This document shows, piece by piece, positions 12,490 through 22,800 of a stretch of 64,000 bases of DNA. This stretch comes from Guyanagaster necrorhizus (Eukaryota > Basidiomycota > Agaricomycetes > Agaricales > Physalacriaceae), in contig NW_025064888.1 of assembly GCF_019112545.1 (NCBI RefSeq), positions 1,305,620-1,369,619 of the forward strand, in the 5' to 3' direction. Each line of letters begins with the position of its first letter. Positions within the stretch are counted from its first letter, which is position 1. The notes below the pieces were generated by a model. That model was not told the DNA's origin. It saw only the letters and a program-made list of their open reading frames with translations, and ran no database searches. Made by a program: the position numbers and the translations under genes.

Positions 12490-12945
12490 TGTTAGACTCA
12501 GGTTGCATGTGATCAAAACATATAATAAACTAGTGTTGTTTCACATTCAAACCATCCACTAGAGTTCACTATTATGCTTTGTTGACCAAATACCTCAAGG
12601 CCTTTGCAAGATAGCTTGAGAATGAAATGAGATAAATAAACTTTAGCTTAAAGCTGGGGTTATACCAGCAAGAGCCATCCTACTTATATACTACAGACTG
12701 TTCAACTATAAATAATACTATCTATTGTGTTTATGCCAGTCATTATGCCCTTTGTTCTTAGATGTCATTACTACCTACAAAAAGTCCATTGTGCATTGTC
12801 AAGCATTGTCATTGTGTCAGAAGACAATGACAAACTAGGCCTGTTGTAATGACTAAGCTTATCTCATAGTCTTAAGCACTGGGCTTAGTGCTCTGACTAA
12901 GTATAAATAGGAGTTAAAGGCAAAAAAAGAGCAAAAATCATAACA
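12490..12945 (-). repeat. E1 5' LTR
   Basis: The LTR is 456 bp, on the plus strand TGTTAGA...ATAACA. It shares the family's TATA-like region, the self-primer block (12643-12656) and the terminal ATGATTTTT motif with the E2, E3 and E5 LTRs. It is placed correctly to be the 5' LTR of the minus-strand E1. Confidence 0.9.
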
Positions 12946-14820
12946 CATACAGATACTGTATCTGTATTATCAGTGGGTTTAGTCTATTTTAGACTGTACA
13001 GATCCTATATGAGTATCTAAAAATGGATAAATTAGTTAGTTTTTTCAACTAATATGAATATAAATGATAAAAGCTGACTATTTCTGCTACACTGGGCTCT
13101 GATTTCCACTCTTATGGATAATCATCAGTATATATACAGTAATGATGGCTATCACTATCACTGTACTATCAAGGCCAAATTTTCTGATAGTTGACAGTCA
13201 TTCTCTATATAGCTATACATCATATACAGTACAGTGCAAAGCCTTAGAATTTATATCAGTCATCACTGGCTTGAATATCACTTGATTATAGTATAATAAT
13301 TATATCATAATCCTCTCAAAATCTATAAACACTGTCTAGATTTTCAGATCTGCTGTAGCTTAGACCACTCAGCAATCTCCTCTAATAATTCTACTTTCAT
13401 TGCAAAGCAGATGGAAATGAGAGAGGTCAGAGAGTGAGATAGAAGCTCAAGTTCTAATTAGGCAACTCAATAGACACAGTCATACAGGTGAGCTCTGCTA
13501 TCAGCCAGCACTCTGCCTGCCCACAAACTGAGATGGTCTGATACAATAAGAATATGTCCTGCAATGAGTGACAGTGTTTCTCTGGAGATATTTATGTATC
13601 TTTTTTTTGCTCAAGTGAAGAGCTTGCAGTAGTCTAACTTGTTTAAAGTTTACTCAGAATTGTTCAATAAATAATGTATGATATATATTCCTGCTTAGAA
13701 TAACACTCTTTCATCTATTTCATCTATATCTGCCAGTTCTTCATTATCCTTCTATTTATTTTCATTTAGCTGCTTTTCCCACTCAACTCAACTATTGATA
13801 TCCAAAAGATTGGTTTTCAGCATAGAGAGAGATATGACTGTCACAGTTTGCATAGAGTCATTGGAGTTATCTGATTTACACAAGAGTAAGAAAAAGAGAA
13901 GATGTTGCTTCATATCTCCAGGAATCAAACTTCTTTGTTCTTTTGTCAATGGTGAGACTCTTTTATTGTAAGTATCTGCAAAATTACTTTGATAAATCAT
14001 TTTTATTCAGATCCTCCAATCAAGACAGTTTCTTACATCTCACATCATCTGTCCAGACCAACCTCTACTCTGGTATTCTCTCATAGACACTGAAAAGCTG
14101 AAAATCTACTGTTATGATAAACTTATCACCAATCTATTTTGGATCAAGAATGAATAGATCAAGAAGTATATCAATATTCCTGAGACTGTTGTATATAAGT
14201 GTAAGTGACTGCTTCAAATTTCTGCAGTTTACTACTCAGTTCTATCTCTAAATAATCTTACTATGATACTCAATTCTTGTGACTGTTCTTACTGAAATTC
14301 TGCTAAAAAAAACAAGTATAACATTATAGCAGAGCTTCAGTGATAATGATCCTAAAACTCTGTAATGTTCTAATTCCATCAGCAGACACTCTTCACTGGA
14401 TTAAGAAGGAATTCAGACAGGCATAGTTTGATAGAACCAAGTCAGTGATGGATGACTGCAATAGTCTAAACCACCAACATCTGCTTTGGATATTAGAATA
14501 CTTTACACTTCAGACTTGCACTGCATTTTCTGGCAATTCTTGAGTGATTTTGGCAATTTTTCAGTGGTCAAAATAAAAGTTCAGATGAATTTTTTCAGAT
14601 GAACCCTTTTAGCAAAATTTCTGACAAACTTGGACAAAAATTTCAAATATCTATCTCTATAGAGATCACTGGAGATTCTTAATTGCTGTATCAACAATCC
14701 TCCCTCTCTGACAGACCAGCATAAAACCATAACTTAACCCCTCCACCCTCTCTTCACCCTCCCTTCACCCTTCCTTCACCCTCCACCCTCCACCCTCTGA
14801 AGGTTTCATGCACAATCCTA
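12946..14820. other. Unidentified CpG-poor, AT-rich decayed sequence
   Basis: No intact gene is seen. Base composition and near absence of CG match the transposon island. A plus-strand stretch at about 14015-14300 translates with few stops and looks like an eroded coding region, but I cannot assign it. The segment is probably an older element into which E1 inserted. Confidence 0.4.
14738..14800. repeat. Pyrimidine-rich degenerate tandem tract
   Basis: Irregular repeats of CCCTTCACCCT / CCCTCCACCCT units fill about 60 bases at the edge of the transposon island. It is a low-complexity strand-asymmetric tract of unknown role, lying about 50 bases beyond the tRNA 3' end. Confidence 0.6.
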
Positions 14821-14855
14821 GCGAGGACCAAAAAAGAACAAGTACACAGTACAAA

Positions 14856-14940
14856 TGACCACCGCAGGACTCGAACCTGCAACCTTTTGGTAACCATTCA
14901 GCAATCGAAGCCAAACGCGCTACCATTGCGCCAGGTAGCC
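14856..14940 (-). tRNA. tRNA-Arg (anticodon UCG) with intron
   Basis: A minus-strand cloverleaf can be drawn. The acceptor GGCTACC pairs with GGTGGTC (two wobble pairs), discriminator A. The D arm is GCGC-AATGGTA-GCGC, the anticodon stem TTTGG/CCAAA, and the T arm GCAGG-TTCGAGT-CCTGC. The anticodon region reads C-T-TCG-A, then 13 extra bases before the final A of the loop, which fits the canonical intron position after base 37. TCG reads the Arg codon CGA. The A-box and B-box promoter sequences are normal. It marks the left edge of the CpG-normal block. Exact intron ends are inferred. Confidence 0.88.
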
Positions 14941-15339
14941 ACATTAGTAGTAGAGAATAGCAATATATGAAATATCAACATGAGGTGTTAGTATGATTTA
15001 CTTACCACCTACAGAATCAGGAATGTACTTGTGCTCTTGGGGTGGTTGTTCAACGATTACCAGCTTCTCAGGGTGCAAAGAAGACTCTGTGACCCACTTA
15101 ACACATCCAATATGTCCTGTTCTGGCTGAAAGGAAAAACGCATCTTCTCATAGTGGGTTCCCGCAGTTGCAACTAACGAACTGCACTCTCATATGGCGAA
15201 CCACCCTTTATCCAGCTGCGAACGATGTTACAAGATGGTGGCAAAAAGCCATGAACAAGCTACCTGAAGCCGAGAACAGTGAGTGAGAAAACAATCCACA
15301 AGCACTACAAGAGAAGAGAGCACCCCACCTAACTAAACC
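14941..15339. other. Intergenic, nothing recognised
   Basis: This lies between the tRNA and the end of the phytase gene. A 97-codon open frame on the plus strand (14993-15286) has no recognisable motif. CG dinucleotides are again common from about 14820 onward. Confidence 0.5.
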
Positions 15340-17010
15340 CTAAAAACATTTCTCCCAGTCCCCGTCCCCATCGTTCCTCGCATATGCCTGGCTCTCGACG
15401 AACGCGTCCAACGAACATAACCCATCCCCACTCCCACAGAACGCCAACGGCTGCACCGCATCGTTCACCAAAACCCTCACATGCTCCTCACCCGCGCATT
15501 CCAATTTCTCAGTCATCATGGTCGCCGAGAACGACACGAGCCTCGAGGCAAGCCAGCTGCGGTTCGGATCTGGGCTCGTCGGGTCAAGATCGGCACTCTG
15601 GGGGAAGAGCCCCATGGCGGCGTATATAGCTATCATCTGATTGTCATGCGAGAAGTCTGCGTAGATGGTGCGATTGAGGGGGAAGGTTTCCGGGTTGGAG
15701 TCAAGGGTGTGGTTTGTCTGGGTGCTGTCCTGAACTGGGGAGGAAGTCAGCCGCGCTAAGAGCTCGTTGACGTATCCAACACCCTGGACTGGCCCCAGTT
15801 CTTGTCCATATCTGCGAAAGATTGCGAACTGTCAGCAATCGGAAAGGAAGAACTGAATGAATGAATGAATAACAAACCCCGTGCCATAGTACTTGTCTAA
15901 ATCTCCCGAGTATTCGAAACCCTCAAAGTCCGCAGGCTCGAACATGTCGCAGAAAGGACTACGCTTTTCCTTAGCCACGGAATCGAAGGGACACATCGAG
16001 AGAAGACTGTATGTGTCAGCGTTGGAGATGTTTGCACCAGGAGCACCGTCATTGATACGAGCTGTTATGGTAGGAGCGTAGACGGCCAACCAGGCGTTGG
16101 TTTCTTCATCGGAGTTTCCAGCGTTTTCACACATATTGTCGTCGAGAGTATCGTTCGACTGGGAAAGGTTTCATGAGTATCGGCAAAAAAAAAAAACAAA
16201 GTAGTTCCCACTCACGTCTTCAGACAGAATCACGGATAAAGATGGGTTGTAGACATGATAACTGGCAGCTGAAAATCCTGCAGTCCAGTTCATTGCTGAC
16301 TTGATAACCCTGTCCGAGCCTGAAGCTCGAACAAAGGGGATATGGTCTTGATCGACAATATACGAATACCTTTGGAAGAAGGTCTCTCCGGATTGATATG
16401 CCCTGCAGCATAAGTTAGATCACGAACGCTAATCAAATAGTGACTTGCTGTGCTGCACCAAACGGGAGAAGATCGGCAACTCCCAGATCGTATGTATAAT
16501 TGACCAAAAACTGCATGCGTTCATTCGTGTACGAGCCAACGGCAGTTAACTTATCGATGGCGGAGACAATCTGAGCAGCAGAACCGCTAGTGGGATAGCG
16601 CGCGCCATGTCTTTCAAGCTGGTGCAGTTCTTCAGTACCACACCTTCGGATATAACGATACCCCAAAACACTCACAAGGTTTACCTAGCATTCTCATCAA
16701 TACCAGCACAACAGAGCATGGTTAATAACCTCCTAACCTGGGTCACTATACAGTTGCTAGGCACATGGTATTCCGCCTGAGAAACAAATGGAGAATACTG
16801 GGCCCAATTCGGCGAGAATGGAGCAACAGAGAGATTCGCCTCGTAGGATCCAAACGAGTAAATGGGAAAATACAGTGCCAGCCCAATCCAAGCTGCAACT
16901 GAGACCCACATCATCATCATGGATCTCCGCGAAAAGCTCAAATTCTTCTTCAAACGTGTGGGCGAAGTCGTTGCCAGGGTGTTACTAGTCAAGAAATTCG
17001 AAGAACGCAT
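15340..17010 (-). CDS. Histidine acid phosphatase, phytase-like, membrane-anchored
   Basis: It hydrolyses phosphate monoesters such as phytate. Two family signatures are readable: R-H-G-A-R-Y-P-T near 16610, holding the nucleophile His, and D-F-S-H-D-N-Q-M-I near 15645, holding the HD proton donor. The C-terminal Cys pair (C-G-S-G-D-G-L-C) at about 15425 is typical of fungal phytases. The first exon (17010 to about 16735) encodes an N-terminal Lys/Arg-rich stretch, then a hydrophobic segment of about 20 residues starting M-M-M-M-W-V-S-V, so it looks like a type II membrane anchor rather than a cleaved signal. Several short introns are present; the one before R-H-G is not placed exactly. Stop TAG at 15340. 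Confident of family, less of substrate. Confidence 0.85.
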
Positions 17011-17636
17011 GACGGGGCCGGGAGGAGCAGCCGGTGCTCATGGAGGCCAGAAGTGCGGGGCAAACATGGGAAAGGCAACCGAGTCTCTCAAACGTGCGTG
17101 GCAAGTTGTACGACAAGTCTATTCTGGGATATGTCACTAGTTGCGTCACGGCCGCTGAATCCCGAGGATCGACCTATCTCCGTAATAGGAAGTCGGATCG
17201 TCAATCGTATTTATGCGACAGGATGGTCCTCAAACCAAGTTATTATTGTTTTTATTTTATTTTCATCGTTTATGTCACGAGAGCATAATATCGAAGCCAG
17301 CTGTATCTACATGAGCAGAGCAAAAAAACCGGTGACCTTGTCTGAGCTCAGGTTTTGCTCGTTTAACGTACGGTTCAGTACTGCACTTATAATTCTTCCA
17401 TCACCCCGCCTGGTCTCCATATACTTTCAAGGCTCTTTCGCCAGAGAACGCACGTGCCTGATTCACTCCATAACCATGCACAATTACAAGACTGAAGTTA
17501 CCGCAATCAATGCGACGAGAAGACTATTTATTATACAACAGACATGGTATCATAGCAAAAACGGGAGAAAAAATCTAGGGATGGATGCAGTGTTGGCGAT
17601 GATATCTAAGGGATGCAAATTAAACGAACAGGAAAA
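17011..17636. other. Intergenic between phytase start and DSP end
   Basis: This is the promoter side of the phytase gene. A long plus-strand open frame (17053-17994) crosses it but overlaps the DSP 3' exon antisense and lacks any recognised motif. Nothing else seen. Confidence 0.5.
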
Positions 17637-19232
17637 TTACGCATGCACAAGACCGCTCTTCAATCTCTGCTTGCTCGCAATGTTCGTCAGAGTTTCTCCG
17701 AAAGCGTCCACATCTACGGCTGTCTCGCTGAGGACCGACGCGCTGAGACTGTTCATGATGCCAGCAGTTTTTAATCCGGGGCGAGAGACTTCGCCCCTAG
17801 TCCATTCCTCTACGAGAGGATGCTCTAGCGACGGCGCATACCTACAGGACTCGAATAGCTCCAAGTGTCGGGTAAAATTGGGAGACGGCGAAAAGAGGGG
17901 AAGAGCTTGGAAGAAAGCACTCATAAGCCACAAAAATCTAGAGGAAGAGATATGCGAGACGTACCTTCTTGGATACAGGAAGACACCTGCTTAGGCGTTA
18001 GGTTTCGCAAATACATTACTAGCGATCAACGATCAGAGAGTCAATAGGTTATGTATGTGTCATAGACGTACGGTAAGCTCCAACAACGATACAGGCTCTT
18101 GATTCCATGATGGAATGAACAAGAACCACGCCGTTATCAGCGACAGCATCGCGAATGAAGCGACAACAATCAGGAAGGGTAACGAGCAGGTCGGCCCGGT
18201 TCTCGCCATGGACACTGAAATGTCGGTGCCCCACAGTCGACGGCAAGTCTGGCATCGTCGCAGGGGCCAGCGACAAAACATGCGTGACACCAAGCTCTAA
18301 AATCAACCACTCTGCTTGCTTCGCGTCCGTCGGAAACTCACTGCGAATGGGCCAGAAAAAAATATATATATCAGCGACGTCATCAGAAAGGGATTTTAGG
18401 GGAAAAAAGAAATATTTTTTAACCTGCTCAGAAATACTTGATCGGGGATTATGGGCGTTGTGTCGATCATGCGGTTGAGGAAGGCGGTCACGTTCTGGTG
18501 CTGACGCCGTTTCCAGGAGATGTAGGTGGGGTGGGAGGGGCTCGGCGCATAAGCGCAGTCAGCGAAGACGTCCAGCTGTTTGATAAATCCATAATTTGGA
18601 TGGGCACATGGTCGCTCTGGTGAGGGGGGAAAGGGTGCCGAAATGCAAATAAATAATGAGAAGACGTGCGCCGTGAGAGGGTAAAATCATCAGGTGATGC
18701 TACAGCACCTTTCTTAATTAACTTCAAGGCTGTGGAGGTATTTATTCCCCTTGTTTTCATCACTGACGACAAGGGTAATAAGATAAGAAATAGATAGTGC
18801 GAATAGATTTACTTACGGTACGCGGCGACAACGGTGGTACTTCTTGAGATTCCCATCACACAGTGCACAAGGACGCAGCCGCCCTGGGCAAGGGCAGACT
18901 CAATGAACGCGCATGCTCTGGGAAGATGTATCAAGAGATCATCGTACTCTGAATCGTCCACAGCAATGGCCAAATGATGGGGGCCCGTGGAGGAATATTC
19001 AGGACACACGGAAACAATATGCGTGATCCCAAGCATACTACGTTGCCCAGCAGACATCGCAGAAGTCAAACTAAGAGACAAAAAACAAAAAAAAAACAAA
19101 AAAAAACAACATCAACGTCAGACTGAGACAAAGGCGCGCCACCTGGACGTACTTTCCAAGAAATAGTTGTCCCTTGACGATTTCACTGAAGTTGGCGGAC
19201 ATGTGGGATTGTGAGGACGCGCTGATGGTCAT
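17637..19232 (-). CDS. Tandem dual-specificity phosphatase: one active and one degenerate domain
   Basis: Start ATG at 19232 (M-T-I-S-A-S-S-Q-S-H-M). The first exon ends G-Q-L-F-L-G-K-Y and is followed by a T-rich intron. Domain 1 (about 19090-18480) has the full signature V-H-C-V-M-G-I-S-R-S at about 18855 and the usual A-H-P-N-Y-G-F-I-K-Q-L tail. After an intron near 18420-18345, domain 2 begins (E-W-L-I-L-E-L-G-V-T-H-V-L); its matching loop reads V-H-S-I-M-E-S-R-A, with Ser (codon at 18112-18114) for the catalytic Cys. The last exons end F-T-R-H-L-E-L-F-E then a tail to TAA at 17637. Domain 1 should remove phosphate from Tyr/Ser/Thr; domain 2 is probably a binding or regulatory pseudophosphatase. 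Several intron borders are approximate. Confidence 0.82.
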
Positions 19233-19890
19233 GGTGGTAGAAAGGCAAGAGCCTATAAGGGCTCGCCACGGTCCAAATAATAAGAACTCGATAAGAAAGC
19301 CAAGATCGGAAATGACCAAAAATAATTGCACCGGACCGGGATGCCTGTTCGGGAAGAATCGATGCAGCTCAAATTGCCATCGAAGCCGAATTCTTCCGGA
19401 GATCTCGAGCACTCTCGGACTCACCCAGTATTGTTTTTTACAAAGTTCCTTATCTTAGTGTCACTATTAACGGTTAAACGTGCTGAGGAAAAGGAAGCGA
19501 AAAGGAGCTTGGAAATTTTCCGAACGTGCACCTTCACAAAATTTGCATTTGTGAAGGAGAGGGGGAGGAGGGGGGAACGTTGAAGGACGACAGAGCAGAG
19601 TAAATATTTTCGACGTTCATTTCCAAATCACGTCCACCATCATTCCGGCACTCAAATTTGACACAGAAATCATGATGTTTCGTCCCATTATGTGATTGAA
19701 ATCAAAAAATGACGACTAGGGTAAAGATATATATAGAAGTCCATGTGAAGGTCCATTAAGTATTACACGAGCCAAAACATGTTCAACCACTGCAATGCAA
19801 AGCAATTCGAAAGAAAGAAAAAGTCGTGAGAGACGTTGCCAGGAAGTCCGGTTATATGCGGAATAAAAGGGTCATAATGTAAATGAGCGT
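19233..19890. other. Intergenic between DSP start and chitin synthase end
   Basis: About 660 bp serving as upstream region of the DSP and downstream region of the chitin synthase. No gene recognised. Confidence 0.5.
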
Positions 19891-22800
19891 TTACGAATCC
19901 GACAAAATTTCGTCGATGGATTTGTTGAGGAAATCCTTACGGGATCCGAGGTCCGCCATAGGGAAGCGCGCGGCCATGGCTTCACGGGCAGTTCTGCAAA
20001 AGTCCGATAAATAAAAATATCACAGTAGAATAGAACACGAAAACACGTACTTCTTGGATACGGTCATCAGATCTTGTGTACTAAGATAGTTCCGCAGAGC
20101 CGCAGCCAACTCTTCATCCGAAGGGTTAGGGTTGTTGTTAGGACCTGCGAAAGGATTAACGGTCGTGGCCAATGAGTACGTCGATATCGGCCGCTGGTCG
20201 CCGCCTCCGAAAGGCAGCGTTGGTGGCCCAAATCCGCCCGAATGTCCTGACTGCGATCCGCCTCCTAAACTGCCACCAAGTGTGTTCATAGGCATCATCG
20301 GGTTTGGTTGAGCCATACCGGGCGGCATCATACCGTACATGCTTCCGGTGTTCTGATATCCCATCTGAGGCATGCCCATGCCCATACTGCCTGCAGTATG
20401 CTGATAAGGCATGCTACCAGCCGTATTCACATACCCCATCTGGGCCATTTGCGGCATGTTCATTCCATACTCAGAGCCATGCACAGATCCGGGTCCACCA
20501 GCGAAAGGTCCCATGGATGAGCCGTATGGCGCCTGCTGAGCTGCACGATGCGACAAGTTGCTAATGGAGGGTTGACTGCCAAGTCGTAGGTTGGGATTGG
20601 ACGAGTTGTTGAGCGTCAAATTCGTATCACGGTAGTAATCACCAGCTTGAGAAGCCTGGTGGTACGTGTGCGGCGATTCTTCCCTTGAGCCATTGGGACG
20701 AGAGCGGGGCTTACTACTGTGTCCCGTAGCGTCGGAATGACGTGAACCAGTTTCCCAAGCCTCAGCTTCATATTCTGCATTTTGAAAGATCAGGGCTTTG
20801 TCAGTGACCATATCAGGAGTGCCGCTTACCGCTGAACTTCTTCAAGGGTATCATAGACTCGTCGAATTTCTCATCCTCGTTGATGATGACCTTCTTTTCC
20901 TTGCCTTCACCAATGACGAGACGAGTGTTACCCCAACCGAATTCGTCCATGCACCAGAAGGAATACACCGGCAAGAAGAAACTATAAACCGGATACCTGA
21001 AAACAATTAGACTGCATGCAAAAAGTCGGACACGCTGGACCTACGAAAGAATGTAAACAACCATCCAGCCGACGAGCATGAACTCCCGTTTGAGGATGAA
21101 GACCAAAGCCTGGGTATTTGTCAGCAAACACAGACGACAGGAACACACAAAGCATGCTGAGTACTTACCTGCAAGCCATACGTAACTGCCAACATGATGA
21201 TGGCGATTTCAGGGAACGCCGAGGAGCCAGTCGATACAACGATAATCAGATACAGCAGCTATGCCAGACACGTCAACGAAAGAATCCCAAAAGAAGCTAA
21301 AAAAAAAAGACGTACATAAACCATAGTGGCAGGTAAGATCTGGCGCGGGACCCCGTTAGACAAGTACAAGCCCGATGCAAGAAATCATATACGCACCAAA
21401 GTTCCCAGTAGATCAAGGAATACGAAGAATCGCATCGAGAAACAGCAAAAACCAATAAGCTCAGGCAGTAGAATCAACTCGCACAAATTATGAACAGTGG
21501 AGTTAATCCATCGACGACGCTGAGAGAACAGCACGCGCCAAGACTCAGGGGCCATGGTACGAGCGATCGCGTCTGCACAAAACTTGGTCTTGAACGTGGG
21601 GAAATGTTTCATCAACAGCGTCGTCAAGAAACGATCTTCTCCGAGCGAGAATAGATTCTTCTTGTGTAGAGTATCGACGTTGGGCTCTGCGTACTCGTCA
21701 ATGATCCGGTTAGAGATGATGATGGGTCGCCCCTTGTCGGCAGTCCGAATCCGATATAATGAGAAACAACCCGGCAAACAGGTCACTGAACCGAACAGAC
21801 TCTCAAAGGCTTTCGAGAGATGGTGAGAAAGGTAGTATTCGTAGACCTGGATCATTGTCCACCAAGACATATCTTCGTTCTCGAGCTTGGTTTCACCGCA
21901 TATGCCAATGATACTGGAGTCATCAGCGGCCGACGACACTAGCCGGTTGAGAGATTCAGGCGTAACAGTCTGTAAGAGATGATCTGTCAGTAACGCTCAT
22001 GAAATCGAAAGGTGTGTAAAATCACCGTATCAGCATCCACCGTGAAAATATACTCGTAAAATGCCGGGTCTATACCGATAACGTTCCGCATCTGATGATA
22101 TATCTCGAGCTCCAAAGGCGACATAGCAGCATCGAAGTGGACGCGGTTCAAATAGTGCATGAGAAGAATCTGACTATCTCGTTTACCACGATTACCAGGC
22201 TTCGAGCGCTCCGTAGGTTTGCCAACTTTAACGACGACCATGTAACTACAGATGAATCAGCACGACGCAGAGCAGAAGCGACAGAAACGACATACGGAAC
22301 GACGTGTCCTTCGAACTCGTACAGACCAGAATAGACTTTCCCATAATTCAACGCCTTGGAACCTTCACCAACGGATTTGAACAATAGAGGCTCAGGATCG
22401 AGCTTTGGGTCAACGCCAAGAATGTCCAGAACAATTCGAGGTGTCGAACGATCGTTACCACTACCGAAGATGTTACCATCACAAATGATGAAGATCAACT
22501 TGCGTTTGTCATCATAGTTAAGAGCAGCAAGGGAATCAATCGTGCGGCGCAACGAGTCCTCTCCCTCTGTGTAACACGGCACCTGACACAAGATGAATTT
22601 ATCCTGAAGTTCTGGACTGCGTTTACTGCCGAACTGCAATGCAGAAAGGACTAGGGAAGAAAGTCAGAACACGTTCATCGGTCAAGGCAGGAAACAACGA
22701 ACGCACATTTCAGCACCACAGAAGACATGATAATAATAGTAAAGACGATCAGCAGGTAGTTTTGCACTTGGCATCGAGCCGTTTTGCGGAAATCTGTTTC

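Larger units (their letters stand above)
1..12945 (-). mobile_element. E1: Ty3/gypsy chromodomain-type LTR element, split by E2 and cut by the window edge
   Basis: This minus-strand element is seen from its 5' LTR (12490-12945) through gag (12246 down to about 9317) and protease (about 750-565) to the start of reverse transcriptase at the left window edge, where the usual 'SPFFF.KK' start of gypsy RT is readable. E2 (1224-9140) sits between its gag zinc knuckle and its protease. Removing E2 and one copy of GCCAA makes the knuckle-to-protease distance about 660 bp, nearly the same as in E2 itself. LTR ends, gag start and protease are clearly those of the E2 family. Many stops make it inactive. 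The 3' end lies outside the window, so its target duplication cannot be tested. Confidence 0.85.

Noticed and set aside
1..14800. Classical RIP (CpA to TpA) as the cause of decay
   Set aside because: CA and TG dinucleotides are plentiful, and LTR pairs differ as CA versus TG, which indicates CpG loss.
14993..15286. A 97-codon plus-strand open frame between tRNA and phytase
   Set aside because: No motif, no visible exon continuation and no promoter signal; not listed as a gene.
17053..17994. A 313-codon plus-strand open frame
   Set aside because: It overlaps the last exons of the DSP gene antisense, has no recognised motif and begins in the upstream region of the phytase gene; it is most likely a chance frame.
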